DNA from: Yponomeuta sedellus
Taxonomy: Eukaryota; Arthropoda; Insecta; Lepidoptera; Yponomeutidae
Direction: 5' to 3'
Assembly: GCA_934045075.1 (NCBI GenBank)
Contig: OW203738.1
Location: 8,416,868-8,480,867 of the forward strand
Length of the DNA stretch: 64,000 nt
Part shown: one piece after another, positions 11,282-22,955 of the stretch
How the letters are laid out: every line of letters begins with the position of its first letter
How positions within the stretch are numbered: the stretch's first letter is position 1
The notes under the pieces: model-generated
The model's input: the letters and a program-made list of their open reading frames with translations, nothing else
What the model was told of the DNA's origin: nothing
Databases searched by the model: none
Made by a program: the position numbers and the translations under genes

Positions 11282-11654
11282 AGAAGCGCTTCTGGCCTAG
11301 TCGAACCGAGTGATTGGAATCAATTACTTGAGTTAAGCAACAACAGGCGCAGTCAGATGCAGGATGGGTAACCATTCCGTGACTACCGTGATTAGTGGTA
11401 TTTTTTTCCGATCACTTCCGTGCTCCGCAAGGTACCCTAAGCTGTTGGTGCCGGCTAATGGTAATGGCAGTCATTAAGCCATGTTAGAATCCTTATAGGT
11501 GGCTTTGAAAAGGACGAGACAGTAAGGCCCGCCACTGTCTTGCAATGCAATCCTCCAAAAACCCGGTCTTGGCCTCCTTGGTGGAGTATGGCCTAACCTT
11601 CCTGCGATCCAGGAAGAGACCCGTGCTCCAGTAGAGGGCATACAAGGGTTGATA
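11282..11654 (-). repeat. Family Q element, near full length
   Basis: From GCGCTTCTGGCCTAGTCGAA to GGCATACAAGGGTTGATAA, somewhat diverged (GACGAGACAGTAAGGCCCGC in the middle). Confidence 0.85.
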
Positions 11655-12850
11655 ATGGTTAATATCGAAGCAATAAAAAAACGAAACCTTTTTCTTTTTA
11701 AATTTTTACATGTGCTGGCCAGTTAGTATAAAGTAAGTAAGAGTATCGTAGCTGCATAATAAGATCGCTTTATGATCTCCATTTCGCGCATAAAATATTA
11801 CTACGAGTATTTCCCTTTGTGGCACCCAGAGATCTGGCGTCGTCTTTGGAAGCATATTCGAGGGTCTAATAAAAAAATACATGTAGGCGTTCGGGGCGCG
11901 GTTCATAAATCATTTAGTTATTCATAAAAAGGCTTTCGTCTGCCTCCCCCCGGTGTTATGGAGCCAGTCAACATATTGCAGCGATTGCACGTGCGACACA
12001 CTCCATAAACTGTTTGATATTGATCCCCGGGCGCGAGGGGGCGCCACTGATTCGGCACTTAAGTTTAAAATAAAAAATAAACCGTTTGTGTCGTAAATCG
12101 AATTTTCAAATTTGGAACGGGTACATTTTTATGCCATGTACATGTTGGGTTTTTTCAGGATGTATAGTAAGGAATAGATAATGAAGGCGTTTTACGCTCA
12201 TATCGTTCGGTTCCTGAATTGAGCGTTTGACTAAGTAATTAGGTACTTAAAACTCTTGTTATTACAGTGGTACTTATTTTAGACAAGGAAAGAAACATTT
12301 ACAAAGGACCTAACCTAGCATAAACTCGCTAGCACTAGGTTTAAGTGTGTGTCTCATTATTTTTTAAGAAATGTTCATAACACTAGTTTTAAAATTGTTA
12401 AAAAAATTATGTTAAATATTCCACTTTTATTTCACTGATTTTAATAGTATAACTGAATAAAAACTGAGTATAACTGTGTGCGTATGTCAAAGATAGATTT
12501 CCCTCAAAAATGGCAAATTCCTGGAATACCCCAGTTAGAGTTAGCGTTTTACAGCAACTTTTGTTTTTAATATCTTTTTCTTGATTTTATATTTTTGACA
12601 TCAGGCCTTTTTGTATAAGATTGAATTAAAATCGCACTTTTCACGCTCTAGCAATGTTGTAGACTCATGATCATAAATCATTGTCATTCTATTTTACTCA
12701 TACCTTGAAGAATTATCTATCTAACAATACCATTACAAACGAGAACGCGTCAAAGTTATAAAAAAAAAACTATTCAAAAAATTTACATTTTTCTAGAATG
12801 TATTCTTAGAACAAAAGTAATTACAACGACCGCGCATTTTTCCAGTAACA
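11655..12850. other. AT-rich intron sequence, nothing recognised
   Basis: Includes a small GC-rich patch near 11930-12050 (GATCCCCGGGCGCGAGGGGG) without coding signal. Confidence 0.4.
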
Positions 12851-13195
12851 TTTCAACTGTGTATCCTTCCGTATTTTCCTACAAATAAATGGGTAATATC
12901 GCAATTCTCTAATACGGAGGGCCCGCGGAATGAAATCGAAACGGTATAAAACACCTCGAGGCTTTCGGGGGCTCCCGGATTAAAAATCAGCTTTATAACA
13001 TCATAAAGTAGACGGGGGCGCGTTAAGATAACAGCGTTCCGCGCTTCTCGGCTAAATAAAAAATGAGCCACAATCGTAATGGTTGGCTCTTTGAACTCGG
13101 TCACTGCGGGCTTAGAGCGGCTTTGACTTGAGCCCGCGAATTTGGATGTGAAAGCTATTGCCTCCCACAATATACAATGTGCTTACTCGTAATCG
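12850..13195. other. GC-richer single-copy block
   Basis: Unique sequence with GGAGGGCCCGCGGAATG and GACGGGGGCGCGTTAAG. A minus-strand ORF across it has no recognisable domain. Candidate conserved non-coding element. Confidence 0.3.
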
Positions 13196-13244
13196 AATTG
13201 CGGATTGATTTTTCTTTTCAATATATTTTTATGTAGTCTATAAA

Positions 13245-13335
13245 CTTACCACTTCAGGGCACAGGCCTTCTCTCAGAGAGAGAGTATGGGCTTAATTACC
13301 ATGGGTGCCCACAGTGGATTGGCCACTTAGGTATT
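13245..13335 (-). repeat. Family R SINE 3' tail
   Basis: GCACAGGCCTTCTCTCAGAG, GAGTATGGGCTTAATTACCA and TGCCCACAGTGGATTGGC in reverse orientation. Confidence 0.8.
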
Positions 13336-13378
13336 GCCGCAAAAACTTTGTTAATGTAAATAAATTATAAAACAAAAT

Positions 13379-13690
13379 TTGTATATTGAGAAAGGAATCT
13401 TGCGTTGGTTTGGACATACGGAGATGACGAAGGAAGAAAGATTGACGAAACAAATATACATTGCGAATGTGAGTGGAAAGGATGGTAAAGAACGTCCCAG
13501 GCGGACATACATCGACCAAATAGCGGATGTATTAGCAAAGGAGAAGATAAAAAGTACCCGGAACCGGCGTGCGTGCATGCAACGACTTATGAACGTTGAT
13601 GAAGTAAAGGTGATCTGTCAGGTTCGTGGCAAGTGGCAGTCCCTGGTCTCTGTCTACCCCTCTGGGATACAGGCGTGAGGTTATGTATGT
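13379..13690 (+). pseudogene. LINE C-terminal fragment
   Basis: Open 99-codon reading with GILRWFGHTEMTKEERLTKQ, DGKERPRRTYIDQIADVLAK and STRNRRACMQRLMNVDEV, the tail found after the RT domain in insect non-LTR retrotransposons. It ends GGGATACAGGCGTGAGGTTA. 5'-truncated; relatives of its end lie at 3752, 4430, 40112 and 52875. Confidence 0.75.
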
Positions 13691-13702
13691 TTATATGTAT
13701 GG

Positions 13703-13782
13703 TATATGCCTCCATTGCGAATCGAACCTAGGTCTCTCGCTTCACAGTTCACCTTTCTACCGCTGCTCGATTCCGATAAGGC
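13703..13782 (-). repeat. Family R SINE head
   Basis: Reverse complement gives CGAGCAGCGGTAGAAAGG, GCGAGAGACCTAGGTTCGAT; tRNA-like head only. Confidence 0.65.
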
Positions 13783-14099
13783 CCTCCTAAGAAGCAGTTT
13801 AATTTAATCTGTGGTGACCTGGTGACGTTTTGCCTTGTAAAATCTCCACTACAAACTATTTTAGTCAGCGTTTTTGGCCTGTTTTAGACACTTTACCTAA
13901 TGGAATGGCTGTGACAATTTAAATTATTAACTAGACATGCACAACACACGGCAAGACTGCGTACATTCAAGCTTACCCAAATTCTTAAAGAAGCAGAAGG
14001 CAAGCCAAACAGTAGTTACTCGCACGATGGGTATTATCCATCAATTTGTTGCTTTTTTCATGAACTGAAGTATCCAATTCGTTCTTTATCTAGACCCTT

Positions 14100-14600
14100 A
14101 TTGTAATTAGGCAATTCAGACGGAGTTATAGCCGACTCATAGCGCGAAACAGAAATTGGCTTTAACTCCATCTTAGGCGTGTTTTGGTAGGACCGACTTT
14201 TTAAAACCAGACTTAATTTATTGACTAGAAGAATCCGTCAAAAATCCGCCCTCCAATAAACGCACGGCGAGACACCGTGAAATCCAAGCTTACTCGAGCG
14301 TCTTAAGGAGGCGAGTCAAAGAGCTGGCACAATTAAAAACGTCCCTCGAGAGAGCTCGACCCGACCGGTCAATATTGCTGAGCAAGGCCCTCAATTTTCG
14401 GCACTCACCCCAGTGCTAATAACAATAATTAGGAATGAGTGGTTCAATAATTAAAAACGGAAAAGAGAAGAACCCGAAAAGACTGCCGGAACAAAGTCGC
14501 TCTCCCATCTCTCTTCGTCATTACGAAGACGTATAGTTCCATCCCGCTTCCGCGTCTCAATTTGGCTTATGAATTTTTTGCGCCCCCCCTTCACGGAGGC
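14100..14600. other. GC-richer single-copy block
   Basis: Unique within the window; includes GGTCAATATTGCTGAGCAAG and a run of AATTAAAAACG motifs. No coding evidence; candidate regulatory DNA in the intron. Confidence 0.3.
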
Positions 14601-14706
14601 TACTTTAAATTAATAAAAATTGTAATAGATGCCCATCTTCCACTGCAACTAAGTAGGTGGTCGTTAGGAGACACTTGTTTTAGACATTATAAAGCGTAAA
14701 GTTTAG

Positions 14707-14835
14707 ATAGAGAACACTTTATTGCACAACCAGAAAAATATTACAACCATGATTCTTAAATCTAAGTAATGTTATACAATGGGCGGTCTTATTGCTAAGA
14801 GCGATCTCTTCCAGACAACCTTTGGATGGAGTTTA
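14707..14835 (-). repeat. Family S LINE 3' end
   Basis: GATAGAGAACACTTTATTGC then GGGCGGTCTTATTGCTAAGA and TCTTCCAGACAACCTTTGG. On the minus strand this is a 3' end with AATAAAG and a TCTA-type tail. Confidence 0.75.
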
Positions 14836-14930
14836 ATTTTTCAGAAACAAAGGACTGCCAATCGAATGGAATATAGACAATTCTAAATATTTTACTTCAT
14901 TTACGAGTAACTATGATGATAAATAAAATA

Positions 14931-15470
14931 GCGGCGGTAACCCAGTGGTAATAGTGGCCAAGGACCACCTGGAAAAGATCAATAGACCAAGAGGCCAAAT
15001 CGATCGGCATTAGCTGGCCTGAATTGGAGGCTGCCGCTGACCACCGTCAGAAGTGGAAATGTGTGGTTGAGGCCCTACGCTCCGCTATGAGTTAAAGGAC
15101 CAAAGAAGAAGAAGAAGAACCCAGTGGGTTGAACGATGGAATCGGAAGCGAGACCCAGGTTCAATTCCCAGTGCGGGCTTGTACCAATGACTTTGTTTCC
15201 TAAGTTATGTACATTTAGGAAGCTACTAGTAGCAATACCGAGGAAAACTTGGTGACCTAAGTCTGGGGTGTTCAATACATCAGCTTCAATACTCGTATAG
15301 TGACGGAGAACAACGCACGGAAATGAATGAATACCTGAGGTGTGTTAGTACCTCAGTGCTTGAAATTGCCAATCCGCGGTGGGCACGCGTGGTAATTAAG
15401 CCCATAATCTCTCTCTCTCTGAGAGAAGGCCTATGTCCTGAAGTGGGACGTTTATAGGCTACGTAAAAAT
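14931..15470 (+). repeat. Family R SINE interrupted by a LINE fragment
   Basis: Head fragment GCGGCGGTAACCCAGTGG, then a 169-bp insertion (14949-15117), then GCGAGACCCAGGTTCAATTC, body, and tail AAGCCCATAATCTCTCTCTC ending GTGGGACGTTTATAGGC. Confidence 0.85.
14949..15117 (+). mobile_element. 5'-truncated LINE insertion with 10-bp TSD
   Basis: Flanked by AACCCAGTGG at 14939-14948 and 15118-15127. It encodes EAAADHRQKWKCVVEALRSA then MS and a stop, typical of a LINE ORF2 terminus, and ends in (GAA)n. Confidence 0.85.
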
Positions 15471-15519
15471 AGGACGATAAAAAGAATAATTATATTTATA
15501 GGGCTTCAAGATCCCATCT

Positions 15520-15830
15520 GGTCGGTTCTTGAAGAGTTCATTAAGGAAAAAACCTGCTCTAATGCCTCCGTAAGGGTTTTCAAAAACTTTCGGAGCTAAT
15601 TTCAAACCATTCGCTCGGGCGCAGTGCATCAAAGGGGCTGTCTAGTTAATAACGAAGGTGAGGCCGAGATCTTTCGCCACGGCTTTTTATACAGAAATAA
15701 TTTTCCTCGCGAAGGGGAGTGCCGAAGGAGTCAGGAAGCGGGCGCTAAAATGCACAGTCGACTTTGTAAGTCGACGAAAGGCGAGTGCTAGTTATGCTAA
15801 GTCGCCAAATGAACCATGAAATATACTTCA
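15520..15830. other. GC-richer single-copy block
   Basis: Contains a GACTTTGTAAGTCGAC-type palindrome near 15758 and unique sequence otherwise. No gene signal. Confidence 0.3.
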
Positions 15831-15837
15831 ACTTAAG

Positions 15838-15990
15838 ATAAGATAAGATAAGAATATTCTTTATTGTACACACCAGAAAATAATTACAGAGACAACAGTT
15901 ACAAAAGAAGAGGTACGATTGGCGGCCTTATTGCTGATAGCAATTTCTTCCAGGCAACCTTAAATTGGAAAGATTGCTGAAGGAGAAATT
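15838..15990 (-). repeat. Family S LINE 3' end
   Basis: AGATAAGATAAGATAAGAAT, TTCTTTATTGTACACACCAG, GGCGGCCTTATTGCTGATAG, TTCTTCCAGGCAACC. Minus-strand 3' end. Confidence 0.75.
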
Positions 15991-16257
15991 GAGACGGGTA
16001 GTTGGTGCTCATCGAATATTTATATACATACGTATATGTAATAAAATAAACTTACATAGATAAATACTATTATAAAAATACATAAACATTAAGTTATAAT
16101 AGCAAGCATGATGGGAAAAATAAATGGGATTTATCTACAGACAAAAAGAAAATAAGAAATTATTTGGAAAGAAAGAATTCTACTACTTACATAAATAAAT
16201 CTCCAAAAATCCGTCGCTTGCAAAAATATGAAAAAAAGGTGCGCAAAGGAGGTACTT

Positions 16258-16499
16258 GAGGCTGCAAGTGATGCAAATTACTTCAGCCAGATGTCGCTGC
16301 CTGTACGTAATACAGAGAGTATTGTAAAGAGGTTCGAAATTTCACTGATGCCGTTGAATCGCCCATTAGCTCAGTTGGGAGAGCGCTGGCACGGTTAGCC
16401 AGAGGTCGCGGGTTCGAGTCCCGGCATGGGTGGAATTTTAGCCTCTAAATAGGTTTTTAAAATTGTCCTTAGCACGGGTTGGTGCATTAAAAAAAGAAT
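16258..16499 (+). repeat. Family P element, near full length
   Basis: 5' region GATGTCGCTGCCTGTACGTA, GTAAAGAGGTTCGAAATTTC, second-subtype tRNA-like head at about 16360-16432, then AGCCTCTAAATAGGTTTTTA and GCACGGGTTGGTGCATTAAA. Confidence 0.85.
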
Positions 16500-16597
16500 A
16501 TAATGATGACTCCTACTTAAACTTACATAAATAAATCTCCAAAATCCTCTTCTTACAAAAACATGAAAAAAATATGCGAAAGTTTACTTACCAGTAT

Positions 16598-16785
16598 TAA
16601 AAACCTATTTAGAGGCTAAAAATTTCACCCATGCCGGGATTCGAACCCGCAACCTCTGGCACGGATAGCCAGAGGTTGCGGGTTCGAATCCCGGCATGGG
16701 TGAAATTTTTAGCCTCTAAATAGGTTTTTAAATTTGTCCTTAGCACGGGTTAGTGCAATAAAAATAAAAATAGTATATACCAGTA
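16598..16785. repeat. Family P palindrome, perfect 63-bp stem
   Basis: Arms 16598-16660 and 16668-16730 are exact reverse complements. The 7-base loop ACGGATA is the anticodon loop of the first-subtype tRNA-like head. The right arm continues into the normal family P tail. Confidence 0.92.
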
Positions 16786-16798
16786 TTTTTTATGCAGC

Positions 16799-16965
16799 TT
16801 TTAAACATCCCACAGGGCATATGCCTTTTCTCAGAAAGAGAGTATGGGCTTAATTACCGCGAATTGCCAATTTCAAGCGCTAAGGTATTTGAACACCTCA
16901 GACACTCAGGTTGCCTCACGATATTTTCCTTCACGGTTAGCTAGTGTTATTGCTACTATACGAAA
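16799..16965 (-). repeat. Family R SINE, 3' part
   Basis: CCCACAGGGCATATGCCTTT, AGAGTATGGGCTTAATTACC, ACACCTCAGACACTCAGG, TTTTCCTTCACGGTTAGC in reverse orientation. Confidence 0.8.
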
Positions 16966-17649
16966 ACACTTTGGATTGTGTGAAACTATTAATACTGAAT
17001 AATACAATAAATAATCTAAAGATTGTTCTAACAAGTGTCTGTTATCGACAACTATCACTATGCGAGCACATTTTGTTAACTTGATCACGCAAAAATATCA
17101 CTATCCTTTATTTGGAATGAGAAGCTCCAAAGGAGAAACCACCCAAAAGCAGCTTTGTACTTGTTCTTGCAGCTTTGTAATACTCTACTAAAACGAGATC
17201 TTAATATCCTAAAATCAACCGGAGGCGCCCAGCAGGCGACGACTGAGCTTGAACCTAAAAAGGCCAATGGATACCTGTTTTATGAGCCTTCAGCAATAAT
17301 GGGTATTCGTTTTATGAGCCTCACATCTCAAGTGAGGTATAGCAGGATCTTATTACGTTTTTTTTGCGTTGGTCAATACCCCTGTGCGCATTTACAGTGC
17401 TCACTGTACATTCACTTACCCTATGTCCGCTACGAGAAGGGCGTTTATAAAACATGCCAAATACATTTTTAGTTGTGATATTTTATGCAAATCGTAATTG
17501 GCAAGGAAGAGCAGACGAAAAACAAACAGTAAATCAATAACCTCTGGTTAGGAGGCAAAATGCATATTACTGCGGAGTAACTAGGGCCACGTTTCATGAA
17601 ACTACAATTGATAGTTTATTATAACAATTATTATTCGGGTCTGTTAATC

Positions 17650-17915
17650 TGTCGGCAAATCAGAGAATTAGCGAGCTGAAGTGGCAGTGGGCTGGCCATA
17701 TCTCGCGAAAAACCGACAACCGTCGGAGTAAGCGTGTTCTTGAGGGGAGTCCGCGACTCGGCAAATGTAGTGTAGGACGCCCTCCGACCAGGTGGGATGA
17801 CGATCTGCGAAAAGCTGCGGCCAGATGCTGGATGCGGCAAACTGAAGACAGGGCGCTATGGCGCTCATTAGGGGGGCTATGTCTAGCAGTGGACTACATA
17901 ATATAGCCTGAAGAA
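17650..17915 (+). pseudogene. RTE-like LINE, C-terminus and 3' end
   Basis: Plus strand reads LKWQWAGHISRKTDNRRSKR, then VGRPPTRWDDDLRKAAARCW and EDRALWRSLGG, after which GCTATGTCTAGCAGTGGACT and (GAAGAT)n follow. 5'-truncated; the end matches 51455-51540. Confidence 0.85.
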
Positions 17916-17939
17916 GATGAAGAAGCTAGGCGTGATCGT

Positions 17940-18870
17940 TGCAAAGACGAACCGTTTTATAAGACCGTTTTGTGTTGCGCGACGATAGGACCGTTTTACG
18001 TTTCATTCTAAAGCAGTGCCAGCGACTCTAAAGCAGTGCCAGCGTTTGTTCGTCGCGAGACCAGTCCTTAGATTGTTTGACGCGGATATGTCCTTTAATA
18101 CTATATTAATAGAGCCTAGAACGTAATGAGATCATTGCGACGTCGTCGTCGGCTCCTTGCTCGTTCCGTTCGTTTTGGTCTGTGATACGATAAAGTAATC
18201 TTTATGTCTATGAGTATACAGTCGAATATCGTGTAAAACAACTTATTTTTTCCGATGTTTCGTGATTTCGTCTCGTTCGCAAAGCGGTGCTTATTGCTGT
18301 GTATCTTAATGTCGTTGGTATAGCGTCTAGTGTCGTTTAGCAATAAATGGCAACAAGTCGCGACGCTCGCTCGCTCGCTCGATCGCGCAGCTCGTGGGTG
18401 ACGGTAATTGTTTACATTTTTTCAGTTTGAATTAATAATTTAATGGTACATACTGATTGTGAATGTTAATTATGTATTTATTTTTTACTCAAGATAAAGT
18501 TTAGTTTTAATGTATAGTCCTAAGCCTGGAAAAGTATGAAGGGAAGTTCATTAATTTAAAGAAAAAAATATTGAAATCGAACGAAAGACTTTAACTAGTC
18601 CTCAACCTCATTCCGCCACCATTTCTTTTACTAGTCTTCGAGACGAATGTCGACGAGACGAAACGAGAGTTTCGCTCGTTTGACCGTCCTCTGCGCCTTG
18701 CTCGTTCGCATACAATGAAACCAGTTGCGAACGAGGACCGTTTTGAGGACCTGTTTTCGTTCCAGAAAAAACGGTTGCGTTTCGTCGTCGAAAAATCGGA
18801 CAGCGACCCACTCCTAGAAGAAGCAGGAGAAGAATCTGTCGGGTAACCCACGCAATGTACATCGGATTGT
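17940..18870. other. CpG-rich block, possible non-autonomous DNA element
   Basis: Short motifs recur at both sides: GACCGTTTT or AACCGTTTT at 17950-18000 and near 18730, and CTCGTTCG-type motifs at 18160, 18270 and 18700. AAAGCAGTGCCAGCG is repeated in tandem at about 18011-18043, and (GCTC)n sits near 18366. No transposase ORF. Confidence 0.3.
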
Positions 18871-18939
18871 CTTAGTAAACCATGAACTGTAGTTCTATTA
18901 AATAGAGCTCTGGTCACCTCATATATAGTTAAGAAGGTG

Positions 18940-18990
18940 GTATTGTTTTTTCTGGTTGTGCAATAAAGTGTTCTCTATCTATCTATTCTA
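18940..18990 (+). repeat. Family S LINE 3' tail fragment
   Basis: TGGTTGTGCAATAAAGTGTT followed by CTCTATCTATCTATTCTA. Confidence 0.7.
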
Positions 18991-21817
18991 TAGTATACAG
19001 AGTGTCAAATAAGTGACGCCAAAACAAACTTCATAAAATATGCTCTGTTTTTCTTGTACAAATAATAATAATTATACATTACAATAACTTCCACACTACA
19101 CAACCAATTGACTTGGTCCCAAACTAGGATACCCTATAATATGGTAATCAGACAAGGACGTCACAAGTATGTATATTAAAAATGTTAACATTTAATAGAC
19201 ACATGAAACGTAAGTATAAACCAACGCTTCGCTTGTTTGAGACCCCGGTATGCGTATTGAAACCAATACCTTACTCGTTGAATTTGTTGAAAAAAATCGT
19301 TTTTAGAAGAAAGCTTGAAGGTTGTGATAAAGTTCCTTGAAAAGAAATGTTCGGTGTACATTAAATGCAATTCTGTAATTTTTAGCAAAACGAGCCAATA
19401 TGAAAGTATCTCTAAGTATCAATATCTTCAAATTTGTTGATCTCTTTTCATCTCATTGGGTTTCAAAAGGGCGTTACCAAATTAACACCAGTTGGGCTCT
19501 TATAAATATAGCAACGAAAGTTTTTCTTATATACTCGTATAAAGTAGCATTGGTAGAAGTAAAGCTTTCGCTGTCATATTATAATTTTCGACCACAAGAT
19601 GATGGAATCAACTTTCTTTAAATCGCAACATACATATAACATTATACTCGTTGTAATCAAAGCCTGAAGTATAATGTACCTGTTAACAAAAGATCTTCCG
19701 CTTAACATAGGTATAGGGGAGGTTGGGGACAATCGGGTGCGTTTTTTATCGCCCAGACTCGAAGGTGGGGTCAATCAATCGATTAGCAGACGTCTCATCT
19801 TGACTACTGATGCGGTAAATTGCCCGTTACTGAGGCGTGGGGGCATAAGCACCCAATAACGAGGGAAGTGCGCTTTAAATTGGGCTAGAATTGGGTGACA
19901 TTGGTTTTGATTAAAAGAGTGACGTAATTTTAATCTTTTTAATTCAAATAAAATTTTAACAGTTTCATTTCTCTCTGTGAAAATCACATTGTAAAGGGGT
20001 CCAAATTTATTATTGCCGCCTTCCTCCTTATATTTTTTTGTATTAGTCTATGACGATGGAATTAATTCTTGAATTCAATTCTTAAGCATTAAAATTATGA
20101 GCCCTATGGCTAGCAGTAACCTCTACTTATAGGTTGAATAGATTGGTAGAAAATTAGGCCACATTCTAGAATTGTTGTCATTGAAAACTTGTACACATAA
20201 GAAAAGCAGTACAAATTAGGATTAGGATTAGAGCAATCAGAATTACATGTCTTAATAAAAAGTCATCGCGGTGAAAGGATTTGCTAATCAGCGCAAGAGA
20301 CTGTAATTGTTAGCCATGATGCGTAAGAAGTCATTTTGTTGGAAAGAGGACTTTACACATTTCTGTGTACAAAAAAGAATATTTTATATACAAAAAATTA
20401 TGTTGTCTTTCTCATTTAACATTTGGAAAGCCACGTTGGATCCCACATCGGAGCGGAATAAAACATTCATCCTAGAGTACGGTTAATGGAGGAATTCTTA
20501 TCCGAAATTAAAAGTGAAGGCTGTCCGCTCCAGGGAGCTGACACGGCAAACAGAAGCAAAAAAAGGTTCCCGGGGAGCCCTCATTAAATTTTTCGCTTAT
20601 TAAAAATTCCCCGCTCCCCCCGACATTAGGACACCAACTTTTTCTTCCGCCGAAACAAAAGTTACGTTCCGTGGGGCACCGATCGCCCCTTTGTCCTCTT
20701 CCTCGATAATTTGAGTGAGATTTTCTCGCAATTTAAGATAAACAAAGAGAGCGCTTACCCTTAATTGGAAAGCAGAGCGTGATTCAGGAAGGAACGTGAC
20801 AAATAGACACCTCTTAACTTCTTTCCCACTTGCGCGCCGCCTCCTGGCTATATTGGTTTGCACTCGCACGGGCTACCGACCGAAAGCCTTTGTTTGTCTA
20901 AAATAAAAGTTAATGAGCTGTTTTATTCTTAGTAGGTACTTTGTTTATTCTTGGCTTTAGAGGGTGCCGCTTTAATTATTAATTGGGGACTATTCAGCTC
21001 GAACATGACTTCTTTGTCCGGTTGTTTTTGCCTACATGCGTCAAGATCAGATTTAAACTGCTTATATCTTAAGACCTTCTTAATAGGTCAATTTAACTCC
21101 TGATAGAATCAAAAGCCTAATTAAACCTTACTAAGCACATGGCGTTTTAAGATATAAAGAGTATTTTAGGTGGTCGTGATGTATGGAAATTGCATTTTAT
21201 AAATCATTGACATCCTGTTTTCTTTTTTAAATGCCGGTTGAACTACTTAATAAGAATTATAAATTAGACGGTAATAGTCCACTTTCCAATAAAAGAAAAG
21301 AAATGCCGTCACAGCAATAATTTTATCAAATGACTGTGGCATTTGCTTTGCTATACCACGGACTTAATTTAACCGAAGTACCCAAATTATATTAACAAAG
21401 TAGGTATTCACAATGATTTCAAAATCTAATTTGGTCGAACTACCTATTCCGCTTGGGCACCAAAATAGCGGGAACTAACGGCACTATTAGTTCGGTTCTA
21501 GTGATTCCGCAGTCGCAACTTGTTCATATCATTAGTGGAGGTTCCAGAACTTTCGACCTGCGAGGGGGACTTGGATATTTTATCCACCTCAGCCACCTTA
21601 TTCAGGACTTCACGGTAACGGAGTTACCGACCGACAGCTTAGCAAATTATTTCAAATTTCATCATCGGTTACAAGTTGTACTCTTGTAGTTGACTTAGTT
21701 TTCATGGGATTCGGATATAAAATAGCCTGCCACTGACCAACTCGTATGCTACCTCGATGCAAAAACCTCGATCACTTCGAAGTGATTGAAGTTTTGCTGC
21801 GTGAAAGAATTTTTTTA
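18991..21817. other. Largely repeat-free intron stretch
   Basis: Longest stretch without a recognised repeat family. It includes a GC-richer single-copy block at about 20410-20890 (GAGCGGAATAAAACATTCAT; CCGTGGGGCACCGATCGCCC). ORFs here have no recognisable domain. Confidence 0.4.
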
Positions 21818-21950
21818 ATGTGGCCTTTAAACGTCCCACTGCAGGGCACAGGGCTTCTCTCAGAGAGAAATTATGGGCTTAATTATCACGTATGCCCGTT
21901 GTGGATAGGCAATTTCAAGCATAGGTATTTGAACACCTTAAAACCTTAGA
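21818..21950 (-). repeat. Family R SINE 3' tail
   Basis: AAACGTCCCACTGCAGGGCA, CTTCTCTCAGAGAGAAATTA, GGGCTTAATTATCACG in reverse orientation. Confidence 0.8.
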
Positions 21951-22682
21951 CCTTACAGACGAATTAGTTTTATTAGTTAAAATAATGGCGCAGTGGTGTG
22001 ATTACAGAAAGTTCTGGACTGAAGAGGATGTAACTAGGATTGAGAGAGGAATGGTGTGTAGAAGGAAAAAAGATTAAGAAACTTGATATTGGGCGGATGA
22101 GTGCACAGTGCGTTCATGTGCTCTATACCCCATACGCTTAAATTGTGCCTTATCACTGTGGTGGAGTACTATTTCATATTTCGATCAGTGACTGTTTGGT
22201 ACAATGCCAAATGTGCTTTGTTTTAATCAGGACATGAAAAAACAAGAATTATTTATCTAAGGGTAGTTCGTGTGCTGAGATGCAGAAACCTGGATTTTGA
22301 AATTATCTACATTTCAAAACTGACATCTAGTTTTATTTGTAATATTCAATAAGTCAGAGTTTATGCGAAATTTTCAATAAAATACATTGATTTCTTGAAC
22401 GCGGTGTATGACTAGTAACGTTTAGGATAGACATTTGAAATGCGTGTTTCTAGCAGCGCAAAGGAATCATTGAAGGAAAATTGTAAGCAATATCACAGTG
22501 TTGAGTTTAATTTTTTTTTTGCATCAGCGTCAAAGCCAGTGTTTGGTTTTGCAAAATAGTGCCCGTCTTACTTTACATTGGTCACTTACTTTCGCACAAA
22601 ACAACAATTTAATACAGCTATCTACCTATCTATCTCCGAGATTAAAAGTTTGTCAACGTACTCCGGATGTCCGTAAATACGG
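21951..22682. other. AT-rich sequence, nothing recognised
   Basis: No gene or repeat family identified. Confidence 0.4.
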
Positions 22683-22955
22683 TTAGTTAGTTAGTTAGAC
22701 CTGAGATTTCCGCACTTAGCCTCATAGTTGGGCCATTGTACGTAGCAAGCGCTAAGGTACGCTAACACCTCAGACACTAGGGTTTCCTTAGGATGTTTTC
22801 CTTCACTGTCAGCGAGTAGTATTGCCACTATAATTTCACAAATGTACATAACTTAGAAAACAAAGTCATTGGTACATGCCGGGGTTCGAACCCACGACCT
22901 CCCAATTGCCGGCCGAGAAGCCGGCGTTCTACACCGCTCCGCTACCACCGCTCCC
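22683..22955 (-). repeat. Family R SINE, full-length variant with (GTTA)n tail
   Basis: In reverse: head GAGCGGTGGTAGCGGAGCGG, B box GGTTCGAACCCC, body, ending AAATCTCAGGTCTAAC with (TAAC)n. Reference for the split copy at 7312/7674. Confidence 0.85.
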
